Assembly: GCA_937928665.1 (NCBI GenBank)
Contig: CALFVM010000270.1
Span: 1-17,113, forward strand
Length of the DNA: 17,113 bases
Source of the DNA: an uncultured Candidatus Methylacidiphilales bacterium
GTDB taxonomy: Bacteria; Verrucomicrobiota; Verrucomicrobiia; Methylacidiphilales; CALFVM01
Reading direction: 5' to 3'
Shown here: positions 1 to 7,333 of the stretch, piece by piece
How positions within the stretch are numbered: position 1 is the first letter of the stretch
Layout of the letters: every line of letters begins with the position of its first letter
Notes under the pieces: generated by a model
What the model was told of the DNA's origin: nothing
Seen by the model: only the letters and a program-made list of their open reading frames with translations
The model's database searches: none
Made by a program: the position numbers and the translations under genes

Positions 1-715
1 CGGCCCGGAGTTTGCGCACCTCGCCGAGGTAGCGATTGACCCGGGCAAGGTCGGCGGTGAGATCGAGGGGACGGGTCACCTGCCAGACCCCATCGGTCTT
101 TTTCATCTCCGATTCACGGCCGTTCTCCCGTACCACGACGGCCTGGACTTCCGCAGGGGAAAAGTCAATCAGGTCCCGGCTCCGCCAATAATCCGCGGCC
201 TCAACAAATTGCCCTTCCAACATGCTGTCGATCAGAACGATCTCTTTGCGCCGTCCATCATTGACCAGAGCGTAATAAGTGCCCGGGCGGGCAGTCTGCC
301 CACCGACGGCCAGAGTCTGAACGTTTTTTCCGCGGACAAGCCTCACCAAAATCCGGGGTTCCGTCAGGCCGAAACGGCCAAGAAGTTCTGCAAAGTCATC
401 ATCACCCTCTCGCCGAACCACGCCCACGCGCTGGGCAAACTCCAGGTCAGAAAGGAGATTCCCGACGTTGGAGGCATCGGCCGGATAGACCACAGGACTT
501 TCCATGTCCCAGCCTCCCTGCGTGTTGCGGGCAAAAATATAGGTGCCGGAGGGGTTGGTCAGTTCAACCCGGTCCACCTGATCGGCTTTCAGGTCCAGCA
601 GGTAACGCTCACGCTCCCGGGCCGCCACCGTTCCCGGGCGGTCTTTTTCAAAATAGACAAAGGCGCAGGCGGCCAAAGCCACCAAGGCGATGATGAAGAG
701 GTTCCGATTATTCAT
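1..715 (-). CDS. DUF4340 domain protein of the Gld-type ABC operon (3' end outside window)
   Basis: The reading frame opens with ATG at 713-715 and stays open for 238 codons to the left edge, so the C-terminus is missing. Residues about 4-22 (NLFIIALVALAACAFVYFE) form one N-terminal membrane segment with no obvious cleavage site, so the protein is probably anchored in the inner membrane with a periplasmic body. The body has the repeated beta-rich pattern of DUF4340 proteins (for example YLLDLKADQVDRVELTNPTG, then FGLTEPRILVRL). It starts 7 bp after the stop of the GldG-type gene, so it is the fourth gene of the operon. DUF4340 genes commonly follow GldG-type genes in Verrucomicrobiota and related phyla. 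Their biochemical role is not known; an accessory part of the ABC complex is an inference from position. Confidence 0.85.
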   Translation of the reverse strand, partial: MNNRNLFIIALVALAACAFVYFEKDRPGTVAARERERYLLDLKADQVDRVELTNPSGTYIFARNTQGGWDMESPVVYPADASNVGNLLSDLEFAQRVGVVRREGDDDFAELLGRFGLTEPRILVRLVRGKNVQTLAVGGQTARPGTYYALVNDGRRKEIVLIDSMLEGQFVEAADYWRSRDLIDFSPAEVQAVVVRENGRESEMKKTDGVWQVTRPLDLTADLARVNRYLGEVRKLRA

Positions 716-722
716 GGTCGGC

Positions 723-2204
723 TCAAACGCGCCGCCGCCACCAGACAGCGACACCGATGATCGCAATCAATCCGGGAACCACCACCAGGACCAGCAGAGC
801 GATCTTTTCCTGCTGCTCGGGCAACAGGGATGTCTTGAATTCAGTCGGTTCTTTCGGAGCGATGCCCAGGGCGTCTTCCTGCCCCACGAGCCAGTTGACC
901 ACATTGACGGCGAAGTCCACCTGCATCGTTCCGAGATTTTCATTGATCAGAAAAGCTGCTCCGCCAACCGCCACAGCTTTCGGCACGGCCAGGTCCACAT
1001 CCAGTCCTTCCACCGCTCCAACCTCAATGGCAGCCGCCAGCGTCAGTGGACCACGGGTGTCCTTGCCCTCGTCAAACTGGACGCCCTCCTTATCCTTTTC
1101 CGTCTCCCCCCAATAAGATTCCGGCGTGCGGACAAGTGCCGTTCCTTTCGCCGCCTCCCCCTCTGCGGGTGGACCGAGCACGAGAGAGCGACAGGCACCC
1201 AGGACCAGGTTGGCACCGAGGTTGCGGGCCCAGTCAATCGCCGGGTGGGCGGCAAACGTGGTGCCGATGGCGTCCGCCAAAATCCGGGTTTGGCCCAGCA
1301 TCGAAACCCGGGTCAGAGCCAGGTCATTGGCAAAAGTGAGTCCGTAAGGCGCAAAGAAATCTTCCAACCCGGAAGACGTTTCCGGATCGAGCATGATGAG
1401 CAGTTTGCCCGGCTTTTCTCCCAGAAAATAGGCCCGCAGCAGATCAATCTCCCCCTGGGTAAACCGGCTGCGCGGCCCGGCTACCACCACCAGGTCCGCG
1501 TCCGGCGGCACACCACCCTGCTCAGCCAGGTTGATCCGGAAAAGGTCGGCGTTTTGGCGTCGGAGATAGGAGCCGATCAGGGAATAGCTCATCCGCTCAT
1601 TGTCCGGTGCCAGCGGGTTGAATTCACCGTGGCCGGAGGTGAAATAGATTTTTTTTGTTTCACCCCGGACAAGCTGCTGAATGGCCGACGTGATTTCGCG
1701 TTCGCCCTTGAAGGCCACGAGGCGGGGCGGGCTACCGAACATCTCCCCGGAAGCATCGACCTCGGCTAAATCCGCCAGGCGAAGGACCTTGGAACGCTCC
1801 GCATACTCGACAATGACTACGTTTTCGTTGGTGGCGAGTTTGAACGTCTCCACAATGCCCCGGGCATCGTCGAAATTGATGAAGGGATCAATACGCCGGA
1901 CTTCGATCCGCCCGTTGCTGTTGTAGCGGTATTGGTCGAGGAGATCGAGAAGATCGCTCTGGACAAGAGGTGCCAATGGGTCGCCCTGAGGGGCAATGAA
2001 AGCGGTCAGGGTGACCGGCCCGGGCAGGTCGCGCACGACGTTGATCGACAGCTCGGAGAGCTTGACGTAATCAATCGGTGAGAGGTTGGTGCGTTTGAAG
2101 TATTTGTAGTTGAGGAACTGGGCGGCGGCGAAGATGACCAGCACCAGACCGATACTGATCCAATGATTGGTCCGCCAGCGAGCCCGTGTGTTTTTCTGCG
2201 CCAT
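723..2204 (-). CDS. GldG-family ABC transporter auxiliary membrane protein
   Basis: This 493-residue protein has a membrane segment near the N-terminus (about residues 14-36), a large extracytoplasmic region and a C-terminal membrane segment ending in a basic tail (WWRRRV). The middle matches the ABC_transp_aux fold of GldG: a KKIYFTSGHGEFNPL motif, then DLVVVAGPRSRFTQGEIDLL and KLLIMLDPE. It begins 12 bp after the permease stop codon, with a G-rich stretch overlapping that stop as a likely ribosome site, and is followed 7 bp later by the DUF4340 gene. GldG works with GldA and GldF in Flavobacterium gliding, but homologues are widespread in non-gliding bacteria, where the substrate is unknown. 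Gliding should therefore not be inferred from this gene alone. Confidence 0.88.
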   Translation of the reverse strand: MAQKNTRARWRTNHWISIGLVLVIFAAAQFLNYKYFKRTNLSPIDYVKLSELSINVVRDLPGPVTLTAFIAPQGDPLAPLVQSDLLDLLDQYRYNSNGRIEVRRIDPFINFDDARGIVETFKLATNENVVIVEYAERSKVLRLADLAEVDASGEMFGSPPRLVAFKGEREITSAIQQLVRGETKKIYFTSGHGEFNPLAPDNERMSYSLIGSYLRRQNADLFRINLAEQGGVPPDADLVVVAGPRSRFTQGEIDLLRAYFLGEKPGKLLIMLDPETSSGLEDFFAPYGLTFANDLALTRVSMLGQTRILADAIGTTFAAHPAIDWARNLGANLVLGACRSLVLGPPAEGEAAKGTALVRTPESYWGETEKDKEGVQFDEGKDTRGPLTLAAAIEVGAVEGLDVDLAVPKAVAVGGAAFLINENLGTMQVDFAVNVVNWLVGQEDALGIAPKEPTEFKTSLLPEQQEKIALLVLVVVPGLIAIIGVAVWWRRRV

Positions 2205-2216
2205 AACCGGTGCCCC

Positions 2217-2969
2217 CTAATTTTTCAGCCGCCGCCCCGCCAGGGCCCGCTCGGTCAGGAAAAGAAACAGCACTGCCCCGGAGAGATAGAGAATCACCGG
2301 GCGCGAATCAAAGGTGCCGTTGGCAAACAGGCGCATGTGGTTGAGTGACGAGATGTAATTGACCAACTCTTCCAACTGCGGATTGACGGTGAAGAAACCG
2401 AGGAAGCTGCAAAAGAAAAGCAGCGCGATCCCGGCAAACGCCAGGACCGCCGCCACCACCTGGTTTCGCGTGAGGGAGGAGGCGAAAAGGCCGATGGAAA
2501 TGTAAAAGGCACCAATGAGGAGGACCATGGCATAGCCCAGGAAGAGCGGTCCCCACTGCACCGGCGTCACATGACCCGTCAGGAATTGATAGATCGTGTA
2601 GAAAAGAGCACTCGGCACCCAGAGCAAAACGTAAAACAAAAATGCGGCCGTGAACTTGGCAATGACCACATCCCACTCACTCACCGGGGCGGTCAAAAGC
2701 GGCTCGACCGTCCCGGATTTGAACTCTTCGCTGAAAAGACGCATCGTCAAAATCGGGACAAACAAAATCAAGGCGAACCAGAAGAAGAACCAATTGAAGA
2801 AAATGAACATGATGGTGACGTTCTTTACCCCCTGCTGCATCGCCTCAACACACAGGGTGAAAGAAAACCCGTGCAACAGGGCAAAACAAGTCAGGAGCAC
2901 ATAGGCAATCGGCGAGAAAAGAATCGCTCCCAGTTCCCGCTTGGTCTGGACCAAAATGGTTCGGATCAT
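2217..2969 (-). CDS. ABC-2 type permease, GldF-like
   Basis: This 250-residue, very hydrophobic protein has about six membrane helices (near residues 16-38, 50-75, 105-130, 138-162, 170-195 and 225-242). Between the second and third helices is the coupling motif typical of ABC-2 permeases, LTMRLFSEEFKSGTVEPLL followed by TAPVSEWDVVIAKF. The start is well supported: AGGAG, which lies in the last codons of the upstream ATPase gene, is 7 nt before the ATG. The 4-bp gap to the ATPase stop suggests translational coupling. With the ATPase it should form the inner-membrane core of an export-type ABC transporter. The substrate cannot be read from the sequence. Confidence 0.9.
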   Translation of the reverse strand: MIRTILVQTKRELGAILFSPIAYVLLTCFALLHGFSFTLCVEAMQQGVKNVTIMFIFFNWFFFWFALILFVPILTMRLFSEEFKSGTVEPLLTAPVSEWDVVIAKFTAAFLFYVLLWVPSALFYTIYQFLTGHVTPVQWGPLFLGYAMVLLIGAFYISIGLFASSLTRNQVVAAVLAFAGIALLFFCSFLGFFTVNPQLEELVNYISSLNHMRLFANGTFDSRPVILYLSGAVLFLFLTERALAGRRLKN

Positions 2970-2973
2970 CCGC

Positions 2974-3900
2974 TCACTCCTGGGTTAGTTCCACAAAAAC
3001 GTCTTCGAGCGTTGGCTTGGCATAGCGAAACTCGCCCAGCGGCCACCGCTTGTCTTTAATCAGTTCATCCACGGTCCGCCGAACATCTTTCCCCGGCTTG
3101 GCCAGGCACTCGAGCTGAACCCAACCATCTGCCTCGCCCCGGATGTCCACCTGTCCAACGTCCGGCAACGCCTCAAGGGCCGCTTTGGCCTCGGCTCCCG
3201 CCACCTTGAGTTCGAGAAACAAGGAACCGCTCCGGACCCGTTTGGACAAATTCTCCAGCGTGTCCGAGGCCTCAATCCTGCCGCGGTTGATGATGATGGC
3301 ACGCGAGCAAACCATCTCGACCTCCGGCAGAATGTGCGTCGAAAGCAAAATTGTCCGGTCTTTGCCCAGCTCCTTGATCAGGTCGCGCACGGCGCGGATT
3401 TGGTTGGGGTCCAGCCCGGCGGTCGGCTCGTCTAAAATCAGTAGCTCCGGCTCGTGCACAATCGCATCGGCCAGACCAACCCGCTGCCGGTAGCCCCGGG
3501 ACAGAGCTCCGATCATTTTCCGGGACACGTCCGTAATGCCGCAACGCGCCAGGGCGTCGGAAACGCGATTCCGCAGCCCGCGACCCCGGATTCCCTTGAG
3601 GGCAGCCCGGTATTCCACATATTCCCGCACCCGCATGTCCATGTAGAGAGGCACATTCTCCGGCATGTAGCCCACCTTCCGCCGCACCTCCCGCGAGTTC
3701 TCCAGCAGATCAAGCCCAGCCACACTCACCTCTCCGGAAGTCGCCGGGAGAAAGCCAGTCAGGATCCGCATCGTCGTGCTTTTCCCGGCACCGTTGGGGC
3801 CGAGGAACCCGACGACTTCTCCCCGATTCACCGCAAAGCTGATCCCCTGAACAGCGGTTTGGCCCGCGTATTTCTTGACGAGGTTTTTGACATCGATCAT
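2974..3900 (-). CDS. ABC transporter ATP-binding protein, GldA-like
   Basis: This 308-residue nucleotide-binding subunit has all the core motifs: Walker A GPNGAGKST (34-42), signature LSRGYRQR (133-140), Walker B LLILDEPT (153-160, catalytic E158) and the H-loop histidine (H189). The signature LSRGYRQR in place of LSGGQ, and the AGLDPNQI segment after Walker B, are characteristic of GldA-type ATPases. A C-terminal extension of about 85 residues follows the ABC domain. The start MIDVKNLVKK was chosen because the ABC fold begins there; the open frame continues upstream to 4149, but that extension looks non-coding and runs into thiC. No Shine-Dalgarno sequence precedes the ATG. It is the first gene of the four-gene operon and energises the permease. 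Confidence 0.93.
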   Translation of the reverse strand: MIDVKNLVKKYAGQTAVQGISFAVNRGEVVGFLGPNGAGKSTTMRILTGFLPATSGEVSVAGLDLLENSREVRRKVGYMPENVPLYMDMRVREYVEYRAALKGIRGRGLRNRVSDALARCGITDVSRKMIGALSRGYRQRVGLADAIVHEPELLILDEPTAGLDPNQIRAVRDLIKELGKDRTILLSTHILPEVEMVCSRAIIINRGRIEASDTLENLSKRVRSGSLFLELKVAGAEAKAALEALPDVGQVDIRGEADGWVQLECLAKPGKDVRRTVDELIKDKRWPLGEFRYAKPTLEDVFVELTQE

Positions 3901-3917
3901 GGCGGATGAAGACGAAA

Positions 3918-3945
3918 AAAATATGGACCAGCCCAACTGTGTCAA
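3918..3945 (-). promoter_or_regulatory. Candidate sigma-70 promoter of the ABC operon
   Basis: On the minus strand a perfect -35 box TTGACA (3940-3945) is followed after 16 nt by TATTTT (3918-3923, four of six matches to TATAAT). A start about 7 nt downstream would fall near 3910, giving a leader of only about 10 nt before the ATPase ATG. This fits the absence of a Shine-Dalgarno sequence there. It lies in the 107-bp gap 3901-4007 between thiC and the ATPase gene. I see no convincing terminator for thiC in that gap. Confidence 0.55.
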
Positions 3946-4007
3946 GGTTGCATCTTCCGCCCGACCGGATCCCCCCTGGATTTTCCCTGCCGGCACCCGG
4001 GCCAACC

Positions 4008-5918
4008 TCAGACCCTTCCGGATTCCCGGAACTCGGCGGCCTTTTCCTCCAAACCGCGACGGAGTGCCTCCGCCTCGGCCAAGCCCTGCTCGGCCGCATA
4101 CTTTCGCACATCCTCGGTGATTTTCATCGAACAAAAGTGCGGCCCACACATCGAACAGAAGTGGGCGTTCTTGGCACCTTCCTGGGGCAGAGTTTCATCG
4201 TGAAAAGCCTCCGCCGTTGAAGGGTCCAGGGAGAGATTAAACTGGTCGCGCCAACGAAACTCAAACCGTGCCTTGCTCAAGGCATTATCCCGGATTTGGG
4301 CGGCGGGGTGACCCTTGGCCAGATCGGCAGCATGCGCGGCAATTTTGTAGGCGATCACCCCGTCCTTGACGTCCTGTTTATCCGGCAGACCGAGGTGTTC
4401 TTTGGGCGTGACGTAACAAAGCATCGCACAGCCAAACCAGCCAATCATGGCCGCACCAATACCGCTGGTCAGGTGATCATAGCCGGGAGCGATATCGGTC
4501 GTCAGAGGCCCGAGCGTGTAGAAGGGTGCCTCCCCACACCATTCTAGTTGCTTGGTCATGTTTTCCTGAATCAGGTGCAGGGGAACATGGCCGGGACCTT
4601 CATTCATAACCTGGACACCCCTGGCCCAGGCGCGCCGGGTCAGCTCCCCCTGAACTTCTAACTCCCCAAACTGCGCCTCATCATTGGCGTCCGCAATCGA
4701 ACCGGGCCGCAAACCGTCCCCGATCGAAAAACTGACATCATAAGCGGCCATGATCTCACAAATGTCGTCCCAATGGGTGTAGAGAAAGTTTTCTTTGTGA
4801 TGAGCCAAGCACCACTTGGCCATGATCGAACCGCCCCGGCTGACAATTCCGGTCATGCGCCGGGCCGTCCACGGAATGAACCGGAGCAGCACCCCGGCGT
4901 GGATGGTAAAGTAATCGACTCCCTGCTCGGCCTGCTCGATCAATGTGTCCCGAAACAGATCCCAAGTCAGCTCTTCGGCCTTACCGCCGACTTTTTCCAA
5001 CGCCTGGTAAATCGGAACCGTTCCAATCGGCACCGGCGAATTCCGGATGATCCATTCCCGGGTGGCGTGAATGTTCTTGCCCGTGGACAGGTCCATCACC
5101 GTGTCCGCACCCCACTGAATCGCCCACCGCATTTTCTCAACCTCTTCCTCAATGGAAGAAGCCACCGCGCTGTTCCCGATGTTGGCGTTGATTTTCACTA
5201 GAAAATTCCGCCCGATGATCATCGGTTCAAGTTCCGGATGGTTGATGTTTGCCGGAATGATGGCCCGGCCACGGGCCACTTCGCTCCGGACAAACTCCGG
5301 GGTGATCTCGTCTGGGATGGACGCGCCCCAGGACTGGCCCGCGTGCTGATGAAACAGCGAGTTCCGCCCGGCTCCCGCCGCCCCCGCTTCAGCCGCCACC
5401 TGGAGCTTCGCATTCTCACGAATGGCGATGAATTCCATCTCCGGAGTAATGATCCCCCGTCGGGCGTATTCCAGTTGGGTCACCGGGCGACCCCCCTTGG
5501 CCCGAAGCGGTCGGCGCGTGGAGGTAAACACGGGCAGGGCACCGTGCCGTTCCACATCTTTTCCGCTCGCCCACCGCGCGTGGTCCTCGGACAGGTAGCC
5601 GTTATCTTGAGGCCGAACTTGCCGCCCATCGTAGGCTTCCGTATCCCCCCGCGCACAAATCCAACCGGCCCGGAGTGCGGGCAGGCCGCGCGTGACGTCT
5701 CCATGAAACTCCGGATCGCCCCACGGCCCCCGTGTGTCATACACCCGCAGCGGGGGGTTCTCTTCCATCGATCCGTCCGGCAACCGCGTTGGATGAAGAG
5801 AAATCTCCCGCATCGGCACACGGACCCCAGGTTGTTCCCCCTCAATGTAAACGCGCCGGGAGTTCGGGAACTCTTGACGAGGCGGGGGCAAATCGAAGGT
5901 TGAGGCATCAGCAATCAT
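4008..5918 (-). CDS. thiC: Phosphomethylpyrimidine synthase ThiC
   Basis: This 636-residue protein is the radical-SAM enzyme that rearranges aminoimidazole ribotide into the hydroxymethylpyrimidine phosphate used for thiamine. The C-terminal iron-sulfur motif CSMCGPHFC is intact (C588, C591, C596, binding a 4Fe-4S cluster with SAM). Core family segments are present, such as INANIGNSAVASSIEEEVEK, MDLSTGKNIHATREWI and VMNEGPGHVPLHLIQENM, and the length is normal. The start MIADASTFDLPPP was chosen because the frame upstream of it, although open to 6095, passes through the TPP riboswitch and cannot be normal protein. It is the only thiamine gene visible here; other genes of the pathway must lie elsewhere. 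Expression is expected to fall when thiamine pyrophosphate is plentiful. Confidence 0.97.
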   Translation of the reverse strand: MIADASTFDLPPPRQEFPNSRRVYIEGEQPGVRVPMREISLHPTRLPDGSMEENPPLRVYDTRGPWGDPEFHGDVTRGLPALRAGWICARGDTEAYDGRQVRPQDNGYLSEDHARWASGKDVERHGALPVFTSTRRPLRAKGGRPVTQLEYARRGIITPEMEFIAIRENAKLQVAAEAGAAGAGRNSLFHQHAGQSWGASIPDEITPEFVRSEVARGRAIIPANINHPELEPMIIGRNFLVKINANIGNSAVASSIEEEVEKMRWAIQWGADTVMDLSTGKNIHATREWIIRNSPVPIGTVPIYQALEKVGGKAEELTWDLFRDTLIEQAEQGVDYFTIHAGVLLRFIPWTARRMTGIVSRGGSIMAKWCLAHHKENFLYTHWDDICEIMAAYDVSFSIGDGLRPGSIADANDEAQFGELEVQGELTRRAWARGVQVMNEGPGHVPLHLIQENMTKQLEWCGEAPFYTLGPLTTDIAPGYDHLTSGIGAAMIGWFGCAMLCYVTPKEHLGLPDKQDVKDGVIAYKIAAHAADLAKGHPAAQIRDNALSKARFEFRWRDQFNLSLDPSTAEAFHDETLPQEGAKNAHFCSMCGPHFCSMKITEDVRKYAAEQGLAEAEALRRGLEEKAAEFRESGRV

Positions 5919-5927
5919 GGGGTGATT

Positions 5928-5959
5928 CCGGTTGGTTGTTAATTGCGGCAAGCAACCGG
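5928..5959 (-). promoter_or_regulatory. Inverted repeat in the thiC leader, possible expression platform
   Basis: Between the TPP aptamer and the thiC ATG, perfect 7-bp arms CCGGTTG and CAACCGG (5953-5959 and 5928-5934) flank an 18-nt loop on the minus strand. The 3' arm ends 9 nt before the ATG. There is no run of U after the hairpin, so control of translation is more likely than transcription termination. No clear Shine-Dalgarno sequence is seen between the hairpin and the ATG. Its role as the switch is an inference. Confidence 0.45.
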
Positions 5960-5970
5960 ACGCAGGCTGA

Positions 5971-6062
5971 TAACCTCCCTCCGGCGGCATGACCCGCTTC
6001 AGGTTCAACGGGTCTTTGGGTTTCACCCAAACTCTCAGCCCGATCACGGGCTCCCCGGGAAC
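5971..6062 (-). promoter_or_regulatory. TPP riboswitch (THI element) controlling thiC
   Basis: On the minus strand the aptamer hallmarks occur in order. GGGGAGCCCG-UGAU-CGGGCUGAGA has a 5-bp stem (GCCCG/CGGGC) leading into the conserved CUGAGA (6033-6038). The optional stem UUUGGGU-GAA-ACCCAAA follows (6015-6031). Then come the GAACCUGA core (5999-6006), a short GCGG/CCGC stem around GUCAUG, and the closing GGAGGGA (about 5976). The element is 53 nt or more upstream of the thiC start, the expected place. The outer P1 stem is not clear by eye; UUCCC with GGGAG is one possible pairing. Confidence 0.95.
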
Positions 6063-6098
6063 CCGCACTGTCGCGCGGCCCCTGCCCGGGATCAAGCG

Positions 6099-6644
6099 TC
6101 AATTTTCCGCCGCACCAATCACCATCGCACGGAACGCCGCCTCGGCCTCACCCATGGCGGTGGCCGGACCCGTCATCCGCACAAAAACGTTTCCCCCGGC
6201 TCCCTCAAGAATCGCCCCCAACAACACCGTGTCCGGCACCGGCGTTGTCGGACCTCCCGGCATTCCGCTCGCGTAAGTCCCGGACGCACGGACAAAGGTC
6301 ACCCTGTTCCCGCCGATTTCTTCGGTCTCGACCTTCTCTTCTTTCCGGTCGCTCACCTGGCCCAGCCAACGCGCCACGTTATCCTGGGCCGAGCCGCCCT
6401 GGCCCGGGCCAAAAAAGAAAAAGACCGCCTCCCCCTTCCCATCCGGCGAACGAAGTTCGGCCTTCCGCATCGGGGAATCAGGGACCCGGTGCGCCCAGCC
6501 CTCCGGAACCGCGAAGCGGAACGGTCCGACCTGAAAGGCTTCTTCCGCTCCGTGGACCCGCCCTCCGAAAGCCACCAGCATGGCGGCTCCCAGTGCCATC
6601 CACCTATTCCGCCGCGTCCAAACCAAACCGCTTGCTCCATTCAT
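6099..6644 (-). CDS. Exported protein of unknown function
   Basis: This 181-residue protein has a signal peptide: basic residues TRRNRW, a hydrophobic stretch MALGAAMLVAFGG, then VHGA before EEAFQ, giving a likely cleavage after residue about 37. The mature part begins VGPFRFAVPEGWAHRVP and contains MRKAEL and a FFFFGPGQGGSAQDN segment followed by VARWLGQV. I recall similar 'MRKAEF ... GQGG ... N..RW' proteins in Planctomycetes and Verrucomicrobiota, without a known function. The start at 6644 is set by GGAGG 6 nt upstream. It overlaps the preceding gene by 41 bp, suggesting coupled translation. Its stop is only about 37 nt from the TPP riboswitch. Confidence 0.8.
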   Translation of the reverse strand: MNGASGLVWTRRNRWMALGAAMLVAFGGRVHGAEEAFQVGPFRFAVPEGWAHRVPDSPMRKAELRSPDGKGEAVFFFFGPGQGGSAQDNVARWLGQVSDRKEEKVETEEIGGNRVTFVRASGTYASGMPGGPTTPVPDTVLLGAILEGAGGNVFVRMTGPATAMGEAEAAFRAMVIGAAEN

Positions 6645-6831
6645 CAACAACCTCCACACGGATGAGAGAAAGCCGCTCATAATCCCGTTCGACCTGGTCC
6701 TCCGTCCATCGCGGGTGAGAATCCCGGATGATCTGCAGGGTCCAGGCGCGGGCGATTTCAATATCGCTGCGGGTCAGCCGGGTGACCGCACGCCGATAAA
6801 GCAGGTCGTTAAATCGGCTGGTGACTTCCAT
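6604..6831 (-). CDS. Small protein of unknown function
   Basis: This 75-residue, highly charged and probably helical protein begins MEVTSRFNDLLYRRAVTRL and ends SKRFGLDAAE. It has no signal peptide, membrane segment or motif I recognise. The ATG at 6831 was chosen because the sequence looks like protein from there onward; the open frame extends to 6999 but that part is arginine- and glycine-rich and overlaps the divergent gene. No strong Shine-Dalgarno sequence is seen. The 3' end carries the ribosome site of the exported-protein gene, so the two are probably co-transcribed. It is real by frame quality and context only. Confidence 0.6.
   Translation of the reverse strand: MEVTSRFNDLLYRRAVTRLTRSDIEIARAWTLQIIRDSHPRWTEDQVERDYERLSLIRVEVVDEWSKRFGLDAAE
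6651..6655 (-). promoter_or_regulatory. Shine-Dalgarno site fixing the exported-protein start
   Basis: GGAGG on the minus strand lies 6 nt before the ATG at 6644 and sits inside the upstream small gene. It favours this start over the later in-frame ATG at 6599. Confidence 0.7.
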
Positions 6832-6895
6832 CAAACGCACGCCCCGGAGCTTATCCGGTCGGAACCCATCGCGCAAGGCCCGTGCCGGATGCCCT

Positions 6896-6924
6896 TTGAC
6901 AACCCCGCTTACCCGGTCTAGCTC
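6896..6924 (+). promoter_or_regulatory. Candidate promoter, possibly giving a leaderless message
   Basis: A perfect TTGACA (6896-6901) is followed after 17 nt by TAGCTC (6919-6924), a weak -10 match. The expected start near 6931 would be 2 nt before the ATG at 6933. It lies in the 101-bp divergent gap 6832-6932, which holds no other feature I can support. Confidence 0.35.
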
Positions 6925-6932
6925 TGCCTCGC

Positions 6933-7310
6933 ATGTCCGATCCTGTCCAACTCCGCCACCGGGCCGAACGGCTCCTGGTCGATTTGGCCTCCCGATCACG
7001 GGCCCGACCCGGGCTGTTTCCTGTCCGCCACGTTGAGGATTTTCTGGCCATCATCGGCGACCGCCTCGGCTGGCAACCCGGCACCACCCTGGCTGACACA
7101 TCCGATTCGGCTGCCCTCTCCGCCTTCTGCGACCTCGCCCGCCAACTCGATTCCCATCCCGAACAATCCCATCACTGGTTCGCGTTAAGCCAGCTCCGGC
7201 GAGGCTTCCCTCCCCTTCACGCAGCCGCCTCTCCCGTCCCACCCGAGACTGAGGCAGCCCGGGATTCGTCCCTCAAACACGCCGTCCACCCAAAAACAGT
7301 CCGGCCGTAA
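6933..7310 (+). CDS. Protein of unknown function, 125 residues
   Basis: The reading frame has the wobble-C codon pattern of the other plus-strand genes in this window (GCC, CTC, ATC, CGC), which supports it as coding. The first 95 residues (RAERLLVDLASRSRARP, then FLAIIGDRLGWQPG and FCDLARQLDSHPEQS) look like a compact helical domain; the last 30 are proline- and alanine-rich and probably disordered. There is no signal peptide or membrane segment. No Shine-Dalgarno sequence precedes the ATG. It converges on the STAS gene with a 23-bp gap and no visible terminator. I do not recognise the family. Confidence 0.55.
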   Translation: MSDPVQLRHRAERLLVDLASRSRARPGLFPVRHVEDFLAIIGDRLGWQPGTTLADTSDSAALSAFCDLARQLDSHPEQSHHWFALSQLRRGFPPLHAAASPVPPETEAARDSSLKHAVHPKTVRP

Positions 7311-7333
7311 GGCTCCCGCTACTCTCCCGCCGG

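Noticed and set aside
690..1769. 359-residue plus-strand frame opposite the GldG-type gene
   Set aside because: It is low-complexity, Arg/His/Gln-rich, and antisense to a clear family member.
3946..4007. Terminator after thiC
   Set aside because: There are GC-rich palindromes such as GGATCC but no stable hairpin followed by a U-run.
3901..4149. N-terminal extension of the ABC ATPase frame
   Set aside because: The extension overlaps the 3' end of thiC and the promoter, is not protein-like, and the ABC fold begins at MIDVKNLV.
6560..6644. Possible twin-arginine signal in the exported protein (TRRNRW)
   Set aside because: The hydrophobic stretch and VHGA site fit a normal Sec signal; the residues after RR do not match the Tat consensus.
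6851..7099. 82-residue Arg-rich minus-strand frame
   Set aside because: It is antisense to the 125-residue gene and has the composition of a shadow frame.
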